A DNA stretch of 64,000 nt, taken from assembly GCF_003388735.1 (NCBI RefSeq), contig NZ_QUBQ01000001.1, positions 868,001-932,000 on the forward strand. The letters run 5' to 3'. Within the stretch, counting starts at the first letter, position 1; each line of letters opens with the position of its first letter. Below the pieces are notes generated by a model that was not told where the DNA came from, did not search any database, and saw nothing but the letters and a program-made list of their open reading frames with translations. This document shows positions 54,082-63,097 of the stretch, in pieces. Position numbers and translations under genes: made by a program. The DNA comes from Paenibacillus paeoniae. GTDB taxonomy: Bacteria; Bacillota; Bacilli; Paenibacillales; Paenibacillaceae.

Positions 54082-55050
54082 GTGCATATTGAAATTGTAG
54101 GCGGGGGAGCCATCGGGCTATGGGTTGCGGCCAATCTTGCATCGGCAGGGGAATCCGTGAGACTATGGACGCGAACAGAGAGGCAGAGTCTTCTTATTAA
54201 GGATGCGGGCATTCTCTTGAGGGATACGGCAGGAAGCGGCAGAACGGTTTACTTACCCTGCGAGCGCATGGGCGGTCATTCCTACACGGCGCTGGAGTCA
54301 GGAGATACAGAGGAGTGCTTGATTATTCTGGCGGTCAAGCAGACGGCAATCCAGGATGAGCTGATTCAGCAGCTTCAACTGTTGACTCGTATATATAGGC
54401 ATACTTCCATACTTTGTTTGCAGAATGGAATAGGTCATCTGGAGAAGCTGGCCGCGGGACTTGGCGATGTACCTATCTATGCAGCTGTGACAACGATGGG
54501 GGCTAAGCGAGAGGATGAGCGGACGGTCAGATTGGCCGGGGCCGGGGAGCTATGGATTGGCGAGAGAGCTGAAAATGACCCCGTATTTGACGAAAAACGT
54601 GCAAAATCTCAAAAAAAGTTTCTATTATCTCTGCAAAAGGCAGGATTCCAACCCTTTTTGTCGAATGAGATCAATAATCGGATTTTCCATAAATTGCTGA
54701 TCAACGCGGTCATCAATCCGCTTACTGCACTATTTGATGTAACCAATGGCGAGCTCCCGAAGCAAGAGCGGCGCGTACATATAATGCGGGCATTACATAA
54801 CGAAACGTTAGACATTTTGAAAAGAGCGGGGATGCAAGATCCCGGCGACAGCTGGGAAGGGGTGCTTGAGGTGTGCGCGCGTACAAGCGCCAACATCTCT
54901 TCTATGCTGGCAGACGTCCGCGGGGGCAGAGAGACGGAAATACGCGCTATTAACGGTGCGGTAGCAGAGCTGGCCGCAGCGCATGGACTCAAGGCGCCGA
55001 TGAACGAAGCGGTGACGGCGATCGTGGAATCTTTCGAAGGGATGCAATAA
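54082..55050 (+). CDS. panE: 2-dehydropantoate 2-reductase
   Basis: Start at GTG (54082), eight bases after AAGGAGGG; the ATG at 54040 lies before that site. The 322-residue protein opens with the dinucleotide-binding IEIVGGGAIGLWVA, and has the family's AVKQT strand, LQNGIGHLE and INNRIFHKLLINAVINPLTALF. It reduces ketopantoate to pantoate for coenzyme A using NADPH. The position upstream of bshC agrees with B. subtilis, where the gene is ylbQ. Confidence 0.9.
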   Translation: MHIEIVGGGAIGLWVAANLASAGESVRLWTRTERQSLLIKDAGILLRDTAGSGRTVYLPCERMGGHSYTALESGDTEECLIILAVKQTAIQDELIQQLQLLTRIYRHTSILCLQNGIGHLEKLAAGLGDVPIYAAVTTMGAKREDERTVRLAGAGELWIGERAENDPVFDEKRAKSQKKFLLSLQKAGFQPFLSNEINNRIFHKLLINAVINPLTALFDVTNGELPKQERRVHIMRALHNETLDILKRAGMQDPGDSWEGVLEVCARTSANISSMLADVRGGRETEIRAINGAVAELAAAHGLKAPMNEAVTAIVESFEGMQ

Positions 55051-55065
55051 AGAAAGGGGACAAGC

Positions 55066-55464
55066 ATGGGCGCGATCTGGAATAGCATACAAATCGTTTA
55101 TACGGCACTCGCGGTTATACCAATTCTTCCTTTTGCGATCGTTCTGTTCGGCTACGGCGCGATCGTCCAAAACCGGAAAAAGGCGCTCATTATGGCAATG
55201 GACGTATCCACTGTTTTTTTTATTTTATGCGTATCGGCCTTATTCAATATAATGTTCAAAAGCTCCTTCGGCCTTTATGGCATATTGCTAGTCATGATAT
55301 TGGCGGGCGGATTGCTGGGCAACGCCCAATTCCGCAAACGCGGCAGCGTAGACGTCAAGCGCGTCTTGCGGGCGATCTGGCGGCTCAGTTTTTTTGTGAC
55401 AAGCGCGCTGTACCTATTGTTTATGTTGATCTCGCTTAGCAAAATCGTTTTTACAGTAGCATAA
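55066..55464 (+). CDS. DUF3397 membrane protein
   Basis: A 132-residue protein with four hydrophobic helices, starting 15 bases after panE with AAAGGGGAC upstream. The pattern of short helices and a central charged KRGSVDVKRVLRAIWRL segment fits DUF3397, a Bacillales family with no known function that is often next to bshC. It is ended by a terminator. Confidence 0.75.
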   Translation: MGAIWNSIQIVYTALAVIPILPFAIVLFGYGAIVQNRKKALIMAMDVSTVFFILCVSALFNIMFKSSFGLYGILLVMILAGGLLGNAQFRKRGSVDVKRVLRAIWRLSFFVTSALYLLFMLISLSKIVFTVA

Positions 55465-55487
55465 GAAACGTTTTATATAGAAGAAAC

Positions 55488-55512
55488 GCCTCTGTCGCGC
55501 AGGGGCTTTTTT
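55488..55512 (+). terminator. Terminator of the panE unit
   Basis: GCCTCTG (55488-55494) pairs with CAGGGGC (55500-55506) with one G-T pair, followed by six T. Confidence 0.8.
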
Positions 55513-55631
55513 GCTTTGACGGGCCCCTTGTTCTTTGTGTACAATGACTTTGGCGTTACTTTTAGATGGGGTACCGTATCGGATTGTCTCACCCATTCAA
55601 CATAATATTACACATAAGGGAGGATTGGCTG

Positions 55632-57275
55632 ATGATGTCAACAGAATCGTATCGTCTTCCCGTTGCCCAGCCATTGACGGAGGCTTACATTCATCGGACG
55701 GATGAAAGAATTGAGGAATTATACAGTTATCATGCAGGAAATGAGGGGGATTGGGAGCGCCGTTCCCTTGCACTGCGCGACTTGACTCCTACAAGAGCGA
55801 ATGCGGCTGCCGTTGCGGATAGCCTGCGCGTATACCAGGCGAAATGGGGAGCTTCGGAAGAAGCGCTGGCTAACATTGCAGCGATTAGTGAAGGTGCGCC
55901 TGTTGTGATTGGTGGACAGCAGGCCGGTCTTTGGACAGGCCCGCTGCTTGTTATCCATAAGGTCGTATCCATCATACATGCCGCGAGATCGGCAAGCGAG
56001 CAGCTTGGAACAAAGGTTGTGCCCGTCTTCTGGATTGCGGGCGAAGACCATGATTGGGATGAAGCGAATCATACGTATGTCATTACAGCGGAGCAGGAGC
56101 TGAAGAAGCTTGCAGCAGCAAGACCGGAGGGACCAAGAACATCGGTTAGCCGGACTGTGCTCGCTCCTGAAGCTTGGGAGCAATTGATTGCCGATTTGGA
56201 GCAATCATTGCCTCATTCCGAATTTAAGCCGCAATTGCTGGAGAAGCTGACGGATCTGTCCGGGCAAGCGTCTTCGCTGTCGGATATGTTTGCAGGACTG
56301 CTGAGCTACTTGTTCGGATCGGAAGGTCTAGTATTGCTGGATGCGGATTGTCCGGAGATCCGCAGACTGGAAGCTCCCATGTTCCGAAAGCTGATCGAGC
56401 GCAATGACGAGCTGGAGCAAGCTTATCTATCTGCTGCAGATAAGGTGAAGTCCTTGGGATATACTCTGCAGGCGGATGTTGTTCCCGGAAGCGCGAATTT
56501 GTTCCTGTTCCATCCGGAGAAGGGTGGAGAGCGCACACTGCTTCATAAGAAGGAAGGCTCCTTCCAAGACCGTAAGGGACTATCCTCGTGGACAGCTGAG
56601 GAGCTGCTTCAGATTGCAGATGAGCAGCCGGAGCTGCTGAGCAACAATGTGCTTACCCGTCCTTTGATGCAGGACTATTTGTTCCCGGTGCTTGGAACGG
56701 TGCTTGGCCCGGGTGAGATCGCCTATTGGGCCCTCACAGGAGGCGCCTTCCGCACACTTGGCATGGAGATGCCGATCATTGTTCCGCGTATGTCCTATAC
56801 ACTCATTGAAGGGACTATCGCGAAAAATATGGCCAAGTACGAGCTCTCGTTCAGGGATGTCATGGAACGGTTCGACGATTGCAAGGAAGCTTGGTTAAAG
56901 GAACAGGATGGACTGGCCATCGAAGAGAAGTTTGGCGCTGTCAGAGCGTCATTCGAGGAGATGTACAAGCCATTGGTCGATATGGCGGCTACCGTACAAG
57001 CGGGGCTTGCCAAGCTCGGAGAGACCAATATGACCAAGATTCTGGAGCAGATCAGCTACATGGAATCCAAAACGGTGGATGCGTACAATAAGCAATTCGA
57101 GGCATCGATTAGACAATTAGATCGTGTTGCAACGGCTATTCTACCGGCAAGGAAGCCGCAGGAGCGCGTGCTCTCGATGGTCGTCTATTGGAATCGCTAC
57201 GGCGATGCATGGCTGAGCAAGCTGCTTGACGCGCCATATGACCGTACGGGCGGACACGAAATCGTCTATTTATAA
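55632..57275 (+). CDS. bshC: Bacillithiol biosynthesis cysteine-adding enzyme BshC
   Basis: Start at ATG (55632; ATG 55635 is also possible) eight bases after GGGAGGA. The 547-residue enzyme attaches cysteine to glucosaminyl-malate, the last step of bacillithiol synthesis. Visible family segments are VVIGGQQAGLWTGPLLVIHK, VPVFWIAGEDHDWDE with the HxGH-like active region, and VLGPGEIAYWA. In B. subtilis it likewise lies directly before mraZ; here S-adenosylhomocysteinase is inserted between them. Length is typical. Confidence 0.93.
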   Translation: MMSTESYRLPVAQPLTEAYIHRTDERIEELYSYHAGNEGDWERRSLALRDLTPTRANAAAVADSLRVYQAKWGASEEALANIAAISEGAPVVIGGQQAGLWTGPLLVIHKVVSIIHAARSASEQLGTKVVPVFWIAGEDHDWDEANHTYVITAEQELKKLAAARPEGPRTSVSRTVLAPEAWEQLIADLEQSLPHSEFKPQLLEKLTDLSGQASSLSDMFAGLLSYLFGSEGLVLLDADCPEIRRLEAPMFRKLIERNDELEQAYLSAADKVKSLGYTLQADVVPGSANLFLFHPEKGGERTLLHKKEGSFQDRKGLSSWTAEELLQIADEQPELLSNNVLTRPLMQDYLFPVLGTVLGPGEIAYWALTGGAFRTLGMEMPIIVPRMSYTLIEGTIAKNMAKYELSFRDVMERFDDCKEAWLKEQDGLAIEEKFGAVRASFEEMYKPLVDMAATVQAGLAKLGETNMTKILEQISYMESKTVDAYNKQFEASIRQLDRVATAILPARKPQERVLSMVVYWNRYGDAWLSKLLDAPYDRTGGHEIVYL

Positions 57276-57304
57276 GCATACGAAACTCATTGGAGGGAAC
57301 TGTT

Positions 57305-58564
57305 TTGAGCCTATTGGAGAAAAATATTATTGCAGATCCGACGCTTGCGCCGGAAGGTCATTTGAAGATTGATTGGGCGAGCGCCCACATGCCGGTATTG
57401 AACGAGATCAAGAAGCAATTCCAGAAGGATCAGCCGTTCAAAGGACTGAAGGTATCGATCTGTCTTCACTTGGAAGCGAAGACGGCTTATCTGGCCAAGG
57501 TAGTCCAGGCAGGCGGTGCGGAGGTGACGATTACAGGCAGCAATCCGTTGTCCACGCAGGATGATGTGTGCGCGGCGCTGGCGGAGGACGGCATTACTGT
57601 ATTCGCCAAGTACAACGTGACCCCCGAGGAGCTAAAGGCTCTGAACATCAAGGCGCTGGAATCGAAGCCGGATCTCATCATTGACGACGGCGGCGATTTC
57701 GCTACGCTGCTTCACAGCGAATGTCGGGAGCTTGGCGTTAATCTGCGCGGAGGCGCAGAGGAAACAACGACAGGCATTATCCGTTTGAAAGCTCTGGAGA
57801 AGGAAGGTTCGCTGAGCTTCCCGATGGTTGCTGTCAACGATGCATATTGCAAACATTTATTCGATAATCGCTATGGTACGGGGCAATCCGTATTTGATGC
57901 CATTAACCGTACGACCAATCTTGTCGTTGCCGGCAAAACGGTAGTCGTTGTGGGATACGGCTGGTGCGGCAAAGGCGTGGCAATGCGCGCGAAAGGACTT
58001 GGCGCTACGGTAATCGTGACCGAAGTTGATGCAATCAAAGCGGTAGAAGCCTATATGGACGGATTTGCGGTAATGCCAATGCAAGAAGCGGCCAAGCATG
58101 GCGACATGTTCATTACTGTGACAGGCAATCGCAGCGTTATCCACGGTGAGCATTACAAAGTGATGAAGAATGGAGCAATCCTCTCCAATGCCGGTCACTT
58201 TGATGTGGAAGTGAACAAGGTGGATCTGGCAGCGATGTCTACAGGCAAGCGTACGGTGCGCCACAATATTGAGGAGTTCAAAATGGAGGACGGCCGCAGT
58301 ATCTATCTGCTGGCAGACGGCAGGCTGGTCAATCTGGGGGCTGGCGACGGCCATCCTGCAGAAATTATGGATATGACTTTCGCCCTTCAAGCGTTGTCCC
58401 TCCGATATGTGAACGAACAGTTCCAATCGTTAGGAAGCAAGGTTGTCAATGTTCCGTATGAGCTGGATGAGCAAGTGGCTAGACTGAAGCTGGAGTCGCT
58501 TGGTTTTGGAATCGATAAGCTATCACCGGAGCAAATCGCTTACTTGGACAGCTGGAATAGTTAA
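57305..58564 (+). CDS. ahcY: S-adenosylhomocysteinase-like enzyme
   Basis: The start is TTG (57305) six bases after GGAGGGA; the product has 419 residues. It shows the family features: ICLHLEAKTAYLA, ETTTGIIR, NAD-binding VVVVGYGWCGKGVAMR (GxGxxG-like), NNRSV-type VTGNRSVI, and HPAEIMDMTFALQ near the C-terminus. It reversibly splits S-adenosylhomocysteine to adenosine and homocysteine. Such genes are not usual in Bacilli, which recycle SAH by MtnN and LuxS, so its place between bshC and mraZ is odd. It lacks the roughly 40-residue insertion of the animal and proteobacterial enzymes, as in thermophile and archaeal types. Related hydrolases of other adenosyl substrates look alike. Confidence 0.85.
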   Translation: MSLLEKNIIADPTLAPEGHLKIDWASAHMPVLNEIKKQFQKDQPFKGLKVSICLHLEAKTAYLAKVVQAGGAEVTITGSNPLSTQDDVCAALAEDGITVFAKYNVTPEELKALNIKALESKPDLIIDDGGDFATLLHSECRELGVNLRGGAEETTTGIIRLKALEKEGSLSFPMVAVNDAYCKHLFDNRYGTGQSVFDAINRTTNLVVAGKTVVVVGYGWCGKGVAMRAKGLGATVIVTEVDAIKAVEAYMDGFAVMPMQEAAKHGDMFITVTGNRSVIHGEHYKVMKNGAILSNAGHFDVEVNKVDLAAMSTGKRTVRHNIEEFKMEDGRSIYLLADGRLVNLGAGDGHPAEIMDMTFALQALSLRYVNEQFQSLGSKVVNVPYELDEQVARLKLESLGFGIDKLSPEQIAYLDSWNS

Positions 58565-58687
58565 TAATGGTTTCTCCATCTATGGATCTAGGACTTTTTG
58601 CGGGGTAGAATCAAGCTTCTGGACCCTGAGAACTAATCCTTATAAAGCGTCTAGGAATAGATGATTAATAGTCTAAATTAATTTATG

Positions 58688-58720
58688 AAAATCCTGCTCA
58701 TGGAGCAGGATTTTTATTTT
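58688..58720 (+). terminator. Terminator before mraZ
   Basis: AAAATCCTGCTC (58688-58699) pairs with GAGCAGGATTTT (58703-58714) with a three-base loop and further T. Confidence 0.9.
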
Positions 58721-58744
58721 AGGTGGCGAAGTACTGTTACAAGG

Positions 58745-58779
58745 TGGGGAAAAGTGGGACAAAGTGGGGCATATGGGGG
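58745..58779 (+). promoter_or_regulatory. MraZ operator repeats
   Basis: Three TGGGN repeats (58745, 58755, 58765) separated by exactly five bases, then a fourth near-repeat (GGGGG at 58775), lie 19 bases before the mraZ start. MraZ proteins bind arrays of TGGGN direct repeats with five-base spacers in their own promoter, so autoregulation of this cluster is expected. Confidence 0.85.
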
Positions 58780-58797
58780 AAGGGGTGGAGCGGCATC

Positions 58798-59235
58798 ATG
58801 TTTATGGGTGAATATCAACATAGCATCGATGAGAAGGGGCGCATTATTATTCCTTCTAAATTCCGCGACTCGTTAGGTACAGCCTTTATTGCCACACGAG
58901 GTCTTGATAATTGCTTATTCGTCTATCCGATGAGCGAGTGGAGCGTACTGGAGCAGAAGCTGAAGACGCTGCCGCTTATGAAGTCCGATGCGCGCGCTTT
59001 CACCCGGTTCTTTTTCTCCGGGGCAACGGAATGCGAGTTGGACAAACAGGGAAGGGTAAATATACCAAGCCATCTAAGGGAATATGCGAAGCTGGATAAA
59101 GACTGCATGGTGCTGGGCGTATCCAGCCGTGTAGAGATCTGGAGCAAACAGACATGGGAAGGCTACTATGAGCAATCAGAGCAGACCTTTAATGAAATTG
59201 CCGAAAAGCTGGTTGATTTTGACTTTAACTTTTAA
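58798..59235 (+). CDS. mraZ: Transcriptional regulator MraZ
   Basis: The ATG at 58798 has GGGGTGGAG seven bases upstream; an open frame starting at 58723 includes the operator and is not used. The 145-residue protein has two AbrB/SpoVT-like repeats, each with the conserved DxxGR pattern: [15 protein letters not shown] near residue 10 and [17 protein letters not shown] near residue 85. It binds the TGGGN repeats just upstream and controls the division and wall cluster. It is the first gene of the classic mraZ-rsmH-ftsL-pbpB-spoVD order. Confidence 0.95.
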   Translation: MFMGEYQHSIDEKGRIIIPSKFRDSLGTAFIATRGLDNCLFVYPMSEWSVLEQKLKTLPLMKSDARAFTRFFFSGATECELDKQGRVNIPSHLREYAKLDKDCMVLGVSSRVEIWSKQTWEGYYEQSEQTFNEIAEKLVDFDFNF

Positions 59236-59282
59236 GTTTGAGCTGACATCTAGGTGGACAATAGGAATGGGAGGACTAATGC

Positions 59283-60236
59283 GTGTTTCAGCATAAAACG
59301 GTGTTATTGGAGGAAGCGGTTGACGGCTTGGCGATCAAGCCGGACGGCATATACGTCGATTGCACGCTCGGAGGAGCGGGACATAGCGAGCTAATAGCAT
59401 CCCGCCTCGGTGCAGGAGGACGATTGATCGCATTCGACCAGGACGACTGGGCGCTGGATAATGCGCGCAAGAGGCTTGCCCCATATATGGATAAAGTAAC
59501 GCTTGTACGAAGCAACTTTCGTTACCTGGAGCAGGAGCTTCGGGGCTGCGATGTACCGATGACAGACGGAGTACCGCAGGTGGACGGCATCTTATTCGAT
59601 CTTGGCGTATCGAGTCCGCAATTGGACGAGGCAGAGAGAGGCTTCAGCTATAATCATGACGCGCCGCTGGACATGAGAATGGACAGGGAGAGCGATCTGA
59701 CGGCATACGATATTGTGAATACATGGGACGAGCGGGACATTGCACGCATTCTCGACCGGTACGGTGAGGAGAAGTTCGCCCGCAAAATTGCGAAAAATAT
59801 AGTGAAGACTAGACAGCAAGCGCCGATCGAGCAAACAGGCGAGCTGGCAGAGCTAATTAAGGTTTCCATTCCTGCGGCTACGCGGAGAACGGGCGGCCAT
59901 CCCGCTAAGCGTTCCTTCCAGGCGCTGCGGATCGCAGTCAATGATGAGCTGGGTGCAGAGGAGGAAGCGCTTGAACAGAGCATCAGGTGTCTGGCTCCCG
60001 GCGGGAGAGCTTCAGTAATTACCTTTCACTCCTTGGAGGATCGAATCTGCAAGCAGATTTTCGCAAAATATATAGAGAAGTGTACATGCCCGCCAGACTT
60101 TCCGCTTTGCGTATGCGGTAATAAAGGCACACTCAAGCTAATTAACCGAAAGCCGATTCTGCCTAGTGAGGCGGAGCTTGAGGGCAATCCAAGAGCTCGA
60201 TCGGCGAAGCTTAGAATAGCCCAGAAACTGGGATAA
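59283..60236 (+). CDS. rsmH: 16S rRNA m4C1402 methyltransferase RsmH
   Basis: A 317-residue SAM-dependent enzyme starting at GTG (59283) after GGGAGGAC. The motifs [27 protein letters not shown] (SAM-binding), [15 protein letters not shown] and [10 protein letters not shown] are diagnostic. It methylates N4 of C1402 in the decoding centre. It is the second gene of the division cluster. Confidence 0.95.
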   Translation: MFQHKTVLLEEAVDGLAIKPDGIYVDCTLGGAGHSELIASRLGAGGRLIAFDQDDWALDNARKRLAPYMDKVTLVRSNFRYLEQELRGCDVPMTDGVPQVDGILFDLGVSSPQLDEAERGFSYNHDAPLDMRMDRESDLTAYDIVNTWDERDIARILDRYGEEKFARKIAKNIVKTRQQAPIEQTGELAELIKVSIPAATRRTGGHPAKRSFQALRIAVNDELGAEEEALEQSIRCLAPGGRASVITFHSLEDRICKQIFAKYIEKCTCPPDFPLCVCGNKGTLKLINRKPILPSEAELEGNPRARSAKLRIAQKLG

Positions 60237-60255
60237 AAGAGGGGGATATCTACTA

Positions 60256-60657
60256 GTGGCGTACGTAAATGGTAATCTGGCGCTTCAGCCAAAGCGAAAG
60301 CCGGAACAAAAAGAAGTCATTCGCGAAACAAAAAAAGTTGTCATCAAACGCAAGTCATTGCCCGTACAGGAGAAGCTCTTGTATTTGTTCACAGTTATCG
60401 TCTGTGTTGTCGTAGCCGGCATTATTATTTCTCGTTACGCGCACATCTACGATATGAACCTCCATATTAAACAAATGAACACGGAGCAACGGACGCTAAA
60501 CGTGGAAATGGCGGAGCTGAAGCGCCAAGTTGAGATGCTCAGCGATCCGGAGCGTATCCGTAAGATTGCAGCCACGCAAGGCATGGTCAGCAATATAGAG
60601 AACGGTATAACGGTCAAGAAAGATAGCGTCAATCCCAGCATAGCTATGCATGAATAG
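60256..60657 (+). CDS. ftsL: Cell division protein FtsL
   Basis: A 133-residue bitopic protein starting at GTG (60256) after GAGGGGG. It has a basic cytoplasmic tail (residues 1-50, with many Lys), one membrane helix (about 51-72, LLYLFTVIVCVVVAGIIISRY), and an extracellular coiled coil (MNTEQRTLNVEMAELKRQVEML). FtsL joins DivIC and FtsQ/DivIB at the septum. The long basic tail is typical of Gram-positive FtsL. Second transposed product of the cluster, 11 bases before pbpB. Confidence 0.9.
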   Translation: MAYVNGNLALQPKRKPEQKEVIRETKKVVIKRKSLPVQEKLLYLFTVIVCVVVAGIIISRYAHIYDMNLHIKQMNTEQRTLNVEMAELKRQVEMLSDPERIRKIAATQGMVSNIENGITVKKDSVNPSIAMHE

Positions 60658-60668
60658 GGTGTGACATT

Positions 60669-62993
60669 ATGAGTAAACGGATTAAATTGCGTACGTTGTT
60701 GTTTGGAGGGGTAATGACCCTCCTTTTTCTCGTTCTCATCGGCAGAATCTATTATGTGCAAGTGGTAGACAGAGATACGTATTATACAATGGCGAAAGAC
60801 CGCTGGGCGACAACAGAGACGCTGACGGCCAAGAGGGGGACGATTACGGACCGGGACGGCAACGTTCTGGCGATGGACACGCTTGCTTACAATATTTCAG
60901 TCAATCCGAGACTGATAGACAAGCTGGGGATAACAAAGGAGGTCATTGACGGGCTGAAAGAGACGCTCGGCATTCCGGAGGATGTCGTTCGCGCGGTAGT
61001 TACCGCGAAAAACGACAAAGGGGTGTTATACGCCCACAGAGAGCTGCGCAATGGCGGCATGCAAATCGAGAAGGCACTAGCAGACAAGCTGTCCGAGTTC
61101 AGGGAAGAGTTGAAGAAGGATATGCTCGAAAGGGAACTGGGCAATGATACGGGCATCATGATCACCGAGACGCTCAAACGCTATTACCCTCGCAATACGC
61201 TAGCCTCACAGCTAGTAGGCTATGTCAGCTTGGACCGCGAGAAGATGACAGGTGTCGAGGCGTACTTCAACGATCGGCTCACTGGCGTGGACGGTTATTT
61301 CCGATATGAGAAAGACGGAGCGCGCGTACAGCTTGCCAAAGGCGAGGTCGACTTCCAGCAGGCGAAGGATGGAGACAACATTTCCCTGACGATAGATAAC
61401 GAAATTCAAAATTATGTTGAGCAAGCGCTTCGTGAAATTATGGTGAAGTATAAGCCGAAGAGTGCAACGGCGATCGCAGCCGATCCCAATACGATGGAGA
61501 TATTGGCGATGGCCAATATGCCGGATTATGATCCCAACGAATATAATAAAAGTCCATTTACCAATATGTATAACCATGCGGTGGGTTCGCTTTATGAACC
61601 AGGTTCAACGTTCAAGATCGCTACATTGGCGGCGGCGGTCGAGGAGGGATTGTTTAACCCTGAAGAAGAGTATCAATCTGGCCGCTATAAGATACCTGGG
61701 GATACCGTTGTCATTCGTGACCATAACCTGGACGGATGGGGTCAGATTAGCTTCCTGAAGGGCTTGAAATTGTCCAGTAACGTTGCGTTTATTAAGCTGG
61801 GACTTGAAAGACTCGGAGCGGAACGTTTGCGTGATTACTTCACAAAGTTCGGCTTCGGACAGAAAACGGGTATTGAATTAACGAATGAAGCGACGGGATC
61901 GATTCGTTTCCGCTACAACAGTGAAATCGCTACAGCATCATTCGGTCAAGGCGTAGCGGTAACCGCGATTCAGCAGGTTGCAGCCGTAGCCGCCGTTGCG
62001 AACGGCGGCAAGCTGATGGAGCCGCATGTTATTAAAAGCATTACGGACCCGATGACCAAAACCACTACCATGACGGAGCCAAAGATGGTCAGAAGGGTGG
62101 TTTCTGAGCAAACCTCTCGCCAAGTAAGCGAATATTTGGAGCAGGTTGTTTCCGACCAAACGATCGGTACCGGTAAAAACGCCTATATCGAAGGCTACCG
62201 CGTAGCGGGGAAGACGGGTACAGCCCAGAAGTTTATTAACGGCAAATATTCACAGGAGAAATTTATGGTGTCCTTTATCGGCTACGCGCCGGTAGAGAAT
62301 CCGAAGATCGTCCTGTATATTGCTGTTGACGAGCCGAATAACGCCGCGGCAGGCGGCGGTACGGTCGCAGCGCCGGCCTTCCGCGAGATTATGCTGAAAA
62401 GTTTGCGGAAGATGGGCGTGGCACCGAACTGGGAGCCGCAGTCCGAGTCGAAGGAAATTAAAGTAAAAGTACCGGACATGAAGGACAAAAATATCGCAAA
62501 AGCCAAAGCAGAACTGAAGGGCAAAGCGATGCCGTTCGAAATCGTAGGCAATGGCGGCACGGTTGTGGCTCAGATTCCGGCTGCAGGCTCCTCTATCCAT
62601 CCAACGCAGCGTCTCTATCTCATTACTGAGCAGCGGAACAAGATTGCGGTGCCGGATCTGACCGGCGTATCGCTCAGGGATGCGCTGGAGCTATCCTCGC
62701 TTATCGGAGCGAAGTTGCTCACAGAAGGTACAGGTTTTGTTGTCTCACAGAAGGTAGAGGAGAAGGATGGAACGAGGATCATTCGGGTGAAGCTGTCGCC
62801 GCCGATCGGTTCGGACGAATACGTCGAGCTGGATCCGAATGACATAGACGATAGCGGTACGGAGGGCGCCGGCGAAGAAGGCGAGACGGACGGTTCTGAT
62901 ACATCAGCCGGCAGAGGAGATGCTGATTCGTCGGACACAACAGACGGCAAGCCTCCAGCGACTACCGATATTGAGCATGTCGGAGAAAATTAG
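60669..62993 (+). CDS. pbpB: Penicillin-binding protein 2B (division transpeptidase) with PASTA domains
   Basis: A 774-residue class B PBP. One membrane helix (residues about 12-32) anchors it. The dimerisation domain is followed by the transpeptidase with the active serine in YEPGSTFKI, SSN in LKLSSNVAFI and KTGTA near residue 517. Two PASTA domains (residues about 600-730) end in an acidic Ser/Glu-rich tail. It is the septal transpeptidase working with FtsW. Length and PASTA content agree with Paenibacillus PBP2B. It starts 12 bases after ftsL. Confidence 0.93.
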   Translation: MSKRIKLRTLLFGGVMTLLFLVLIGRIYYVQVVDRDTYYTMAKDRWATTETLTAKRGTITDRDGNVLAMDTLAYNISVNPRLIDKLGITKEVIDGLKETLGIPEDVVRAVVTAKNDKGVLYAHRELRNGGMQIEKALADKLSEFREELKKDMLERELGNDTGIMITETLKRYYPRNTLASQLVGYVSLDREKMTGVEAYFNDRLTGVDGYFRYEKDGARVQLAKGEVDFQQAKDGDNISLTIDNEIQNYVEQALREIMVKYKPKSATAIAADPNTMEILAMANMPDYDPNEYNKSPFTNMYNHAVGSLYEPGSTFKIATLAAAVEEGLFNPEEEYQSGRYKIPGDTVVIRDHNLDGWGQISFLKGLKLSSNVAFIKLGLERLGAERLRDYFTKFGFGQKTGIELTNEATGSIRFRYNSEIATASFGQGVAVTAIQQVAAVAAVANGGKLMEPHVIKSITDPMTKTTTMTEPKMVRRVVSEQTSRQVSEYLEQVVSDQTIGTGKNAYIEGYRVAGKTGTAQKFINGKYSQEKFMVSFIGYAPVENPKIVLYIAVDEPNNAAAGGGTVAAPAFREIMLKSLRKMGVAPNWEPQSESKEIKVKVPDMKDKNIAKAKAELKGKAMPFEIVGNGGTVVAQIPAAGSSIHPTQRLYLITEQRNKIAVPDLTGVSLRDALELSSLIGAKLLTEGTGFVVSQKVEEKDGTRIIRVKLSPPIGSDEYVELDPNDIDDSGTEGAGEEGETDGSDTSAGRGDADSSDTTDGKPPATTDIEHVGEN

Positions 62994-63097
62994 GACATGG
63001 CTCAGCAGCTTGTCATAACCCCTCCTTGTCCCGAATAGGCTGGGAATGAGCGTTAGCGTACGCTCGTTGCCAAGCGGCGGTACAAGGAGGAATAGGA

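Noticed and set aside
62994-63097. Sigma-E promoter of spoVD
   Set aside because: A GTCATAA and a CGAATAGG about 13 bases apart have too few matches to the sigma-E boxes to be reported as a feature.
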